A stretch of DNA of 11,061 nucleotides from Flavobacteriales bacterium. Its GTDB lineage: Bacteria; Bacteroidota; Bacteroidia; Flavobacteriales; Flavobacteriaceae. This document shows positions 6,524 through 11,061 of this stretch, piece by piece. Under the pieces are notes generated by a model, which was not told the DNA's origin, ran no database searches, and worked only from the letters and a program-made list of their open reading frames with translations. Each line of letters begins with the position of its first letter. Position 1 is the first letter of the stretch. Made by a program: the position numbers and the translations under genes. The DNA lies in NCBI GenBank assembly GCA_027003085.1, contig JALWYR010000244.1, forward strand, positions 1-11,061, written 5' to 3'.

Positions 6524-6719
6524 TTTTTTGGGCGCCTCCCGTACATCGCTTACGCGATGTCGGGGCCGGGCTGTCCGCTCAAATGCGGCTTGGGCCGCAC
6601 CGGCATTTCGGCGCCTCCGGCGCCCCCGCGGTGCGTGGGGCTTCCCGCTGTCAGCCTCCGCCCGCGGGAAAATGCTCGGGCGCCCCTTCGCCGCATAACC
6701 GCTCCCATCCCTGGCGCAA
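6524..6719 (+). repeat. GC-rich interspersed repeat, copy 2 (inverted to copy 1)
   Basis: This copy fills most of the 280-bp gap between divergent nnrED and the 6751 gene. The ordered blocks shared with copy 1 are T-run plus GGGCGCC (6524-6536), the 25-bp core GGGCTGTCCGCTC... (6568-6592), GTGCGTGGGGCTTCC (6631-6645), a GCCTCCGCC...GGAAAA...TGCTCG segment (about 6654-6679) and GCCGCATAAC (6690-6699). It ends CGCTCCCATCCCTGGCGCAA. Local hairpins are ACATCGC-TTAC-GCGATGT (6543-6560), GCGGC-TTGG-GCCGC (6585-6598) and GGCGCC-TCC-GGCGCC (6610-6624). Its composition is far more GC-rich than its AT-rich flanks. ORFs across it are shadows. Confidence 0.85.
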
Positions 6720-6725
6720 TTTTTT

Positions 6726-6733
6726 TATTTTTG
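6726..6733 (+). promoter_or_regulatory. -7 box TATTTTTG for the small membrane protein
   Basis: An exact TAnnTTTG match 17 nt before the ATG at 6751. It begins 7 nt after the GC-rich repeat ends, so any -33 contact would fall in the repeat's terminal CGCTCCCATCCC block, where no TTG is seen. Confidence 0.5.
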
Positions 6734-6750
6734 TAACAAAATTTCCGGTT

Positions 6751-7131
6751 ATGAAACACAACTCTCAAAGTCCGAAATTACCCATTTGGCTAACCTGGAT
6801 TATCTTTTTTGTTACTTTCCTTGTTACTTGCCTGCTCGTAAATTCCGGCAAACAACCCACCTACTGCCTGTTCCAGGCCGCAACAGTGGGCACCATGATG
6901 ACCGCATTTTTCTGGTGGTCGGACACCGGAAAATACAGCAAATCCGCCGGCAAATATCTACTGTTTATTTGGTTAGGGCTTGAATTATTATGGGGCATTC
7001 AACTATCCATCGACAAAGGTGGACTCCGTGCCTTACGGCCCATCCACTATTGGGCACCGGCGATTTTTAACCTGGTTTTCGTCTTGGTTTTATATTGGAT
7101 GTCCAAAGCAGCCCGTAAATCCGGTTCCTGA
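6751..7131 (+). CDS. Small four-helix inner-membrane protein, unknown function
   Basis: A 126-aa integral membrane protein that I do not recognise. Four hydrophobic segments are visible at about residues 12-30 (IWLTWIIFFVTFLVTCLLV), 38-56, 68-86 (KYLLFIWLGLELLWGIQLS) and 100-117 (YWAPAIFNLVFVLVLYW). Basic residues sit in the short connecting loops and at the C-terminus (SKAARKSGS), which suggests both ends face the cytoplasm. There is no signal peptide or catalytic motif. I chose the ATG at 6751 because a TATTTTTG box lies just upstream and the longer open frame would read through the GC-rich repeat. The fmt gene follows after 68 nt and has its own promoter, so the two are probably separate units. 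Codon use resembles its neighbours. Confidence 0.75.
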   Translation: MKHNSQSPKLPIWLTWIIFFVTFLVTCLLVNSGKQPTYCLFQAATVGTMMTAFFWWSDTGKYSKSAGKYLLFIWLGLELLWGIQLSIDKGGLRALRPIHYWAPAIFNLVFVLVLYWMSKAARKSGS

Positions 7132-7150
7132 ATCATTGCCCGGAAAAACA

Positions 7151-7182
7151 TTTGGCCGGCACGGGAAATCACTTTATTTTTG
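7151..7182 (+). promoter_or_regulatory. fmt promoter (TTG -33 and TATTTTTG -7)
   Basis: A -33 TTG at 7152-7154 (within TTTGG) is separated by 20 nt from an exact -7 box TATTTTTG at 7175-7182. The -7 box ends 17 nt before the fmt ATG. Among the promoters in this window only this one has both elements at the expected 19-21 nt spacing. Confidence 0.6.
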
Positions 7183-7199
7183 GGCATCAACAAGCATAG

Positions 7200-8159
7200 A
7201 TGAACCCGTCAAAAGGCCTGAATATCGTTTTTTTCGGCACGCCGGATTTTGCCGCCGGTGTTTTGCAGGAAATTTTAAAAAGCCCTCACCAAGTGGCGGG
7301 CGTGGTAACAACACCCGACAAACCCGCCGGACGCGGACGCAAACTACGCCCTTCGGCCGTCAAGCAATTGGCCCTGGAAAACAACTTGTCCGTCCTGCAA
7401 CCCGCCAACCTGAAAGACCCCGTCTTTTTGGAAAACCTGCGCGCCCAGAACGCCGATGTGTTCGTAGTGGTGGCCTTCCGGATTTTGCCCCGCGTGGTAT
7501 GGGAAATGCCACCCAAAGGCACATTTAACCTGCACGCCTCGCTCCTTCCCGATTACCGCGGCGCCGCGCCCATCAATTGGGCCATTATCAACGGCGAAAA
7601 ACAAACGGGCGTAACCACCTTTTTTATCGACGACCGCATCGACACGGGCGAAATCATCGCCCAAACCCCCGTGGACATCGCCCCGGACGAAACCGCAGGC
7701 ACGCTCCACGACAAACTGATGCACGCCGGCGCCCGCCTCACCCTTCAAACGCTTGACCGGTTGGCCGCCGGAAAAGTGGAAACGCGTAAGCAGTCCCACA
7801 TTCCCACGCCCCACCCCGCTCCCAAACTGAACAAAGACAACACCCGGATCCATTGGAACCGTCCGGTCACTGAAATCGAACGGCTTATCCGCGGCCTCGC
7901 TCCCTATCCCGGTGCCTGGACACAGGTTTTAAGAAACGGAACGTCCGAAAAATGGTATATTTATTCGGCCGGTATCGAACAAAACAAGCCGGATTTGCCC
8001 CCGGGAACAGCCGTTTTGGACGGAAAAAAGCTCAAAATCGCCGCCTCCGACGGCTGGATTTTGCCGCAAACGCTGAAACCGCAAGCCAAAAAAACCATGC
8101 CCGTAAAAGATTTTCTCAACGGAATACGTTACCGGCTTGATGATTTGAAATTTTTATAA
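7200..8159 (+). CDS. fmt: Methionyl-tRNA formyltransferase
   Basis: This cytoplasmic enzyme transfers the formyl group of 10-formyl-tetrahydrofolate to methionyl-initiator tRNA, making fMet-tRNA for translation initiation. The 319-aa length is typical. The N-terminal Rossmann-like catalytic domain opens NIVFFGTPDFA (8-18). The basic loop TTPDKPAGRGRKLRPSAVK (37-55) contacts the tRNA acceptor stem. The formyltransferase signature is FNLHASLLPDYRGAAPINWA (109-128), with catalytic Asn110 and His112, and Asp148 lies in DDRIDTGEII. The C-terminal OB-like domain begins around residue 205 and contains IHWNRPVTEIERLIRGLAPYPGAW. All catalytic residues are present. It starts 17 nt downstream of a good promoter and is followed by the HU and YqgE-like genes; I recall this order as recurring in Bacteroidetes but did not verify it. 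Confidence 0.96.
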   Translation: MNPSKGLNIVFFGTPDFAAGVLQEILKSPHQVAGVVTTPDKPAGRGRKLRPSAVKQLALENNLSVLQPANLKDPVFLENLRAQNADVFVVVAFRILPRVVWEMPPKGTFNLHASLLPDYRGAAPINWAIINGEKQTGVTTFFIDDRIDTGEIIAQTPVDIAPDETAGTLHDKLMHAGARLTLQTLDRLAAGKVETRKQSHIPTPHPAPKLNKDNTRIHWNRPVTEIERLIRGLAPYPGAWTQVLRNGTSEKWYIYSAGIEQNKPDLPPGTAVLDGKKLKIAASDGWILPQTLKPQAKKTMPVKDFLNGIRYRLDDLKFL

Positions 8160-8280
8160 TTTATTTATTATCAATGCTTTATTAGTTTTCCGTTGATAAC
8201 ATTTCCCACTTGTATATTTTGTCTTAAATGAAACATTAAGAAGGATTAAAGTCAAGTTCGTTTTTTTAAAGTAATTTTTT

Positions 8281-8288
8281 TATATTTG
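8281..8288 (+). promoter_or_regulatory. -7 box TATATTTG for the HU gene
   Basis: An exact TAnnTTTG match, 29 nt before the HU start, preceded by a T-rich tract. About 20 nt upstream is TTCG (8257-8260), a weak -33 candidate. A second, poorer candidate (TATATTTTG, 8213-8221, one extra base) lies 60 nt upstream. The gap from fmt is 158 bp, so HU is probably transcribed on its own. Confidence 0.6.
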
Positions 8289-8317
8289 TGGTCAGATAAC
8301 TTCAAAAATCAACTATT

Positions 8318-8584
8318 ATGAACAAAGCCCAATTGATCGACGCTATGGCCGCTGATGCCGGCATCACCAAAGCCCAAGCCAAAAAAGCTTTGGATTCCTT
8401 TATCAACAACGTTGAAAAAACGTTAAAAAAGGGTGGTAAAGTAACCTTGATCGGTTTTGGAACCTTCTCCGTTCAAACACGCAAAGCACGTGACGGACGC
8501 AATCCGGCTACGGGAGCCAAAATCAAAATCCCTGCCAAAAAAATCGTGAAATTCAAAGCAGGTTCCAACCTGAAAAAACTTTAA
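8318..8584 (+). CDS. HU-family DNA-binding protein
   Basis: A small basic nucleoid protein of 88 aa that binds and bends DNA as a dimer; its length is typical of HU. The N-terminal helical dimerisation part runs MNKAQLIDAMAADAGITKAQAKKALDSFINNVEKTLKKG (1-39). The conserved turn is VTLIGFGTFSV (42-52). The beta-arm that enters the minor groove is RKARDGRNPATGAKIKIPAKK (55-75), with the arm-tip Pro at RNP. The sequence closes KIVKFKAGSNLKKL. The start ATG is unambiguous, with a -7 box 29 nt upstream and a strong terminator 22 nt after the stop, so this is a monocistronic unit. AAA and AAC codons are frequent, as expected for an abundant protein. IHF is less likely than HU, but paralogue identity cannot be settled here. 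Confidence 0.96.
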   Translation: MNKAQLIDAMAADAGITKAQAKKALDSFINNVEKTLKKGGKVTLIGFGTFSVQTRKARDGRNPATGAKIKIPAKKIVKFKAGSNLKKL

Positions 8585-8605
8585 GCATTTGCATCAATAC
8601 ACCCT

Positions 8606-8640
8606 AAAACCATCTTTCCGCATGAAAGATGGTTTTTTTA
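8606..8640 (+). terminator. Strong intrinsic terminator after HU
   Basis: AAAACCATCTTTC (8606-8618) pairs perfectly with GAAAGATGGTTTT (8624-8636), giving a 13-bp stem with a 5-nt loop CGCAT, and the T-run continues to 8639. It sits 22 nt after the HU stop. Its T-tract runs straight into the next gene's -7 box. Confidence 0.92.
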
Positions 8641-8646
8641 TTTTTG
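8639..8646 (+). promoter_or_regulatory. -7 box TATTTTTG for the yqgE-like gene
   Basis: An exact TAnnTTTG match ending 19 nt before the ATG at 8666. It starts on the last T of the HU terminator's T-tract, so a -33 contact would fall in the hairpin's left stem and loop (around 8616-8619, TTCC). No TTG is present there. Confidence 0.55.
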
Positions 8647-8665
8647 TCAGTAAAACGATACATGG

Positions 8666-9211
8666 ATGAAAGGAAAAATCCTGGCGGCCTCACCCGAATT
8701 GTTGTTGGATGAAATTTTCTCCAAAACCGTTATCCTTATCACCGACAGGCATGATGAGGGCACCGTGGGCTTCGTATTGAACAAGCCTTTGGCTTTTCAC
8801 GTGTCCGAAGTTTCCGAAAGCTTGAAAAACTTGGACTATCAATTATGGGAAGGCGGCCCCGTGGCCACCGAAAACCTGTATTTCCTTCACAATCTGCCCG
8901 GTATATTCGACGAAAATCTTCCCGTTACCGGCGATATTTTTTGGAGTGGCGATTTCGAACGCTTGGAACAACTCAGCCGCGAAAATCCGGGTATTTTGAA
9001 CGGCCGTGCCAAATTTTTCCTGGGATACAGCGGATGGAGTCCCGGCCAATTGGAACGCGAAATTCAAGACGGCGCCTGGCTGGTCATCGACCGGCCCGAT
9101 TTCGATATTTTCAATCTGAATCCACGCCACATTTGGGCCGAGCTTATCCATCGCCATAAGCCCCAATGGGACCTTTGGCGTAACGCCCCGTCCGACCCTG
9201 GGCTTAATTAG
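8666..9211 (+). CDS. YqgE/AlgH family protein (UPF0301)
   Basis: A 181-aa cytoplasmic protein of the YqgE/AlgH family. The family is widespread and has solved structures, but no agreed biochemical activity; AlgH was linked to alginate regulation in Pseudomonas. Family motifs seen in order are GKILAASP (3-10), FSKTVILITDRHDEGTVGFVLNKP (18-41), WEGGPV (61-66), FWSGDFERL (92-100) and FFLGYSGWSPGQLEREI (117-133) followed by GAWLV. The length is normal. I start at ATG 8666 because MKGKILAASP is the expected family opening; the ATG at 8662 is in another frame. It has its own -7 box overlapping the HU terminator, and the lipoprotein gene follows after 35 nt and may be co-transcribed. Confidence 0.93.
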   Translation: MKGKILAASPELLLDEIFSKTVILITDRHDEGTVGFVLNKPLAFHVSEVSESLKNLDYQLWEGGPVATENLYFLHNLPGIFDENLPVTGDIFWSGDFERLEQLSRENPGILNGRAKFFLGYSGWSPGQLEREIQDGAWLVIDRPDFDIFNLNPRHIWAELIHRHKPQWDLWRNAPSDPGLN

Positions 9212-9246
9212 GAACGGTTTTTGCATATATATTCGAAAACCTGGCT

Positions 9247-9723
9247 ATGAAACGATTTATTATTTTGTTTTTTGCTGGTATAAATCTATTTTTTTGGACT
9301 TCCTGTTCAAGTGTTCATGTTCATTACACCAAAGGAATCGATTTTTCCCGCTATCATACCTATGCTTATGTTGCCCGTAAAGTCAAACCCAATCTGCCCC
9401 TGCCCGATGCCAAGTTCATCACCCGCAGCGTCGATGATTTCCTCCGTGGCGAAGGACTTGCACCCGACGAACAAAACCCCGACCTGCTGGTGGAAATAAA
9501 CCTCAAATTTCACAAACGGGTGGACGTGTATCACGCCAACAGCCCTTGGCCGCGCCAAGCCCAATCGCGCGAAGGCAATGTGGTCATCACGCTCAAAGAC
9601 GCCCGCACCCACCGCGCCGTTTGGTGGACCGATATGTATGTCCGCTATCGCAACCACAAGGAATTGGTTAGCATCATCCGGCACAAGATGGCCAAACTGG
9701 CCGAACGATATCCGCCCAAATAA
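9247..9723 (+). CDS. DUF4136-like lipoprotein
   Basis: A 158-aa predicted lipoprotein. The signal peptide MKRFIILFFAGINLFFWTSC ends in a lipobox with Cys20, after which the mature protein begins SSVHVHYTKG. The DUF4136 pattern is visible: IDFSRYHTYAYV (32-43), then a middle region with PDAKFITRSVDDFLRGEGL and NPDLLVEINLKFHKRV, and a closing EGNVVITLKDARTHRAVWW, matching the usual strand ending in V-W before a short helical tail (KELVSIIRHKMAKLAERYPPK). The function of the family is unknown; such lipoproteins are usually anchored in the inner leaflet of the outer membrane. The gene starts 35 nt after the YqgE-like gene. An imperfect box TATATTCG (9228-9235) could give it separate transcription. 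Confidence 0.85.
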   Translation: MKRFIILFFAGINLFFWTSCSSVHVHYTKGIDFSRYHTYAYVARKVKPNLPLPDAKFITRSVDDFLRGEGLAPDEQNPDLLVEINLKFHKRVDVYHANSPWPRQAQSREGNVVITLKDARTHRAVWWTDMYVRYRNHKELVSIIRHKMAKLAERYPPK

Positions 9724-9784
9724 GCCGTTCCGGAAAAAATAAATCCGCCGGACTTTTTGTTTTGGACTATCGTTTCCCTATGCA

Positions 9785-9802
9785 CCGGAACCTGAATTCC
9801 GG
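9785..9802. other. Palindrome upstream of the terC promoter
   Basis: CCGGAA (9785-9790) and TTCCGG (9797-9802) are perfect inverted 6-mers around CCTGAA. The centre lies about 26 nt upstream of the -7 box at 9820, roughly where a -33 contact would be. It could be an operator or a hairpin. No T-run follows. A weak CCGG-based hairpin before TTTTTG near 9727-9760 might terminate the lipoprotein transcript. Confidence 0.4.
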
Positions 9803-9819
9803 GTATGATATTTTTCCAT

Positions 9820-9827
9820 TATTTTTG
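9820..9827 (+). promoter_or_regulatory. -7 box TATTTTTG for terC
   Basis: An exact TAnnTTTG match, 19 nt before the terC start. No clear TTG -33 box is seen; the palindrome at 9785-9802 occupies that place. No yybP-ykoY manganese riboswitch is apparent, and the leader would be too short to hold one. Confidence 0.55.
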
Positions 9828-9846
9828 TTGAACGAACCGCTAACCT

Positions 9847-10581
9847 ATGGACGTTTTCAGCATTTTCGCCCACACCGATGCCTGGATTGCCTTGGCCACC
9901 CTGACCTTTTTGGAAATTATCCTGGGCGTGGATAACATTATTTTTATTTCCATCCTCACTTCCAAACTCCCACGGAACCAACAAGGCCGCGCCCGCATCA
10001 TCGGACTGAGCGGCGCCCTGGTGGTGCGTTTGCTCTTTTTGCTGGGCATCGGACTGATTATTCACGCCACCGACCCCATTATCGTTGTCCGCGGTGTGCC
10101 GCTGAGCACCAAAGATTTGATCCTGCTGCTTGGCGGACTTTTCCTGCTGGCCAAAAGCACGTCCGAAATTCACGAAAAAGTAACCGCAGGCAATGACCCT
10201 GAAAAGGAAATCCGGGTGCGCAAAATCAACTTTTCATCCATCGTATTCCAAGTAATTTTATTGGACGTTGTTTTTTCGTTCGACAGTATCCTGACAGCTA
10301 TTGGGCTTACCGAGCATATGGTCATTATGGTATTGGCCATTATTATTTCGATGGTGGTGATGCTTATTTTCATCAATCTGATTGCCGATTTTATCGTTCG
10401 CTATCCCACCCTGCAAATCCTGGGGCTTTCGTTTCTGATACTCATCGGCACCATGCTCATGGTGGAAGCTTTCCATATCCACGTGCCTAAGGGCTACATC
10501 TATTTTGCCTTCTTCTATGCCTTTGCCGTGGAAATGATCAACATGCGCATCCGTTCCAAACAATCCAAACCCCGAGCATGA
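9847..10581 (+). CDS. TerC family integral membrane protein (metal-ion exporter type)
   Basis: A 244-aa inner-membrane protein of the TerC family (the Alx/YkoY/MeeF-like branch rather than tellurite-operon TerC). Members have been linked to Mn2+ export and to metalation of exported proteins. About seven hydrophobic segments are visible. The first, near residues 13-37, carries the family motif FLEIILGVDNIIFISI with Glu23, Asp29 and Asn30. The fourth, near 131-153, carries the paired motif VILLDVVFSFDSILTAIG with Asp140 and Asp146. These acidic residues in the two inverted halves are the expected ion-binding set. The cytoplasmic loop (104-127) is charged, as is the tail (RIRSKQSKPRA). The length suits a form without C-terminal CBS domains. 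It has its own -7 box and overlaps the next ORF by ATGA. Substrate is inferred from the family only. Confidence 0.93.
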   Translation: MDVFSIFAHTDAWIALATLTFLEIILGVDNIIFISILTSKLPRNQQGRARIIGLSGALVVRLLFLLGIGLIIHATDPIIVVRGVPLSTKDLILLLGGLFLLAKSTSEIHEKVTAGNDPEKEIRVRKINFSSIVFQVILLDVVFSFDSILTAIGLTEHMVIMVLAIIISMVVMLIFINLIADFIVRYPTLQILGLSFLILIGTMLMVEAFHIHVPKGYIYFAFFYAFAVEMINMRIRSKQSKPRA

Positions 10582-10808
10582 ACCGAATTCAATCGCGCAA
10601 CGGAACCTGCCGTGCCTGTGCAGTAAAAGTTTACAAACCCGAACAACATTTCCGGGTTTTGAACAAATACAACCGGAAGGGTTGGAAAATCACCAACCTG
10701 CGGCTGGAAACCAATGGCCCTGTCCGCTACGAAATCTACACCCTGCAACGCCATGAAAAAACGATGGATCTTTATTTCGACGTTACTGATTTTCTTCGCC
10801 TCATTTAA
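10578..10808 (+). CDS. Small ORF coupled to terC, unknown function
   Basis: A 76-aa, mostly basic and hydrophilic predicted cytoplasmic protein that I do not recognise. Its ATG overlaps the terC stop as ATGA, a common translational-coupling arrangement, and its codon choice (AAC, AAA, ATC, CTG, GAA) resembles its neighbours. It has an N-terminal CRAC pair of cysteines (residues 11-14). A central stretch, FRVLNKYNRKGWKITNLRLETNGPVRYEIYTLQR, alternates like a small alpha/beta fold and loosely recalls DUF4177-like proteins (LN...GW..), but that is a guess. There are no membrane segments. It overlaps the following DUF4159-like gene by 56 nt in another frame, which is long for a normal operon and is the main reason for doubt. 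Confidence 0.55.
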   Translation: MNRIQSRNGTCRACAVKVYKPEQHFRVLNKYNRKGWKITNLRLETNGPVRYEIYTLQRHEKTMDLYFDVTDFLRLI

Positions 10809-11061
10809 GCCCACCGTGGCCCAACAACTGGCGCTTTTGCACTACGGCGGTGGCGGTGATTGGTATGCCAACCAACGCACATCGTTGCCCAACTTGATTG
10901 CTTTTGCCCGCCAAAACGACCTGGCCTTGGAACCCGGACAGGCCGTGGTAACACCCGACAGTCCCGATATTTTCAATTATCCCTACATCCACGCCACGGG
11001 GCACGGCCGTATTTGGTTCACCCCGGCCGAAGCCGCCAACCTGCGTAAATACCTCGAAAGC
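10753..11061 (+). CDS. DUF4159-like secreted protein (N-terminal part, runs off the window)
   Basis: An open frame of 103 codons continues past the right edge, so the stop is not seen. It begins with a signal peptide: MKKR, hydrophobic WIFISTLLIFFASF, then KPTVAQ, with likely cleavage before or after AQ. The mature start QLALLHYGGGGDWYANQRTSLPNLIAF and the later IFNYPYIHATGHGRIWFTPAEAANLRKYLES fit DUF4159. In that family the pattern 'YGGGGDWY...LPNL' is followed by a glutamine amidotransferase-like 'YP.....G.G.i.ft..E...Lr.yl' region. DUF4159 proteins of Bacteroidetes are periplasmic, of unknown function, and often sit near MoxR/VWA-domain genes. The ATG at 10753 is chosen because the signal peptide starts there; it lies inside the preceding small ORF. 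Confidence 0.85.
   Translation, partial: MKKRWIFISTLLIFFASFKPTVAQQLALLHYGGGGDWYANQRTSLPNLIAFARQNDLALEPGQAVVTPDSPDIFNYPYIHATGHGRIWFTPAEAANLRKYLES

Noticed and set aside
6583..6750. N-terminal extension of the small membrane protein through the GC-rich repeat
   Set aside because: The frame is open only because the repeat is GC-rich, and the -7 box at 6726 lies inside it, so translation from 6751 is far more likely.
8168..8199. Inverted repeat TTATCAA/TTGATAA after fmt as a terminator
   Set aside because: The stem is 7 bp, AT-rich, with an 18-nt loop and no following T-run; too weak to call.

Overview
The window looks like a chromosomal segment from a member of the Bacteroidetes (Bacteroidota). 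Three things point there: promoter boxes of the TAnnTTTG type (seen at 266, 6726, 7175, 8281, 8639 and 9820), start codons with little or no Shine-Dalgarno sequence, and families typical of that phylum (a 373-aa GNAT-like protein, a YbdL-type methionine aminotransferase, fused NnrE-NnrD, a YqgE/AlgH protein, a DUF4136-like lipoprotein, TerC and a DUF4159-like protein). I cannot name the genus. No phage, IS transposase, CRISPR array, tRNA or rRNA is visible.

Layout. Bases 1-233 are a GC-rich intergenic repeat cut by the left edge. A plus-strand cluster follows: GNAT-like protein (292-1413), methionine aminotransferase (1394-2542, overlapping by 20 nt) and a secreted, probably outer-membrane beta-barrel protein of unknown role (2544-3701, one base after the previous stop). 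Next is about 1.26 kb without genes. It holds a tandem array of roughly 178-bp units, each carrying a large imperfect palindrome built from the heptamer CTCTGTG/CACAGAG (3901-4880). One unit is interrupted by a different 108-bp repeat flanked by an 18-bp direct duplication. The array lies between converging genes, because the minus-strand nnrED fusion (4965-6470) reads towards it. Upstream of nnrED is a second copy of the GC-rich repeat (6524-6719), inverted relative to the first.

From 6751 everything reads on the plus strand: a small four-helix membrane protein, fmt, an HU-type DNA-binding protein with a strong terminator, a YqgE/AlgH protein, a DUF4136-like lipoprotein, TerC, an unrecognised 76-aa ORF joined to TerC by an ATGA overlap, and the start of a DUF4159-like secreted protein that runs off the right edge.

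The protein-coding content is mostly housekeeping: translation initiation (fmt), repair of damaged NAD(P)H (nnrED), nucleoid structure (HU), amino-acid metabolism (aminotransferase), metal export (TerC) and cell-envelope proteins. The unusual material is non-coding. Two GC-rich repeat copies keep the same sequence blocks but have different hairpins between them. The 178-bp palindromic array has a nested insertion whose size can be accounted for exactly. I see no convincing new multi-gene system.
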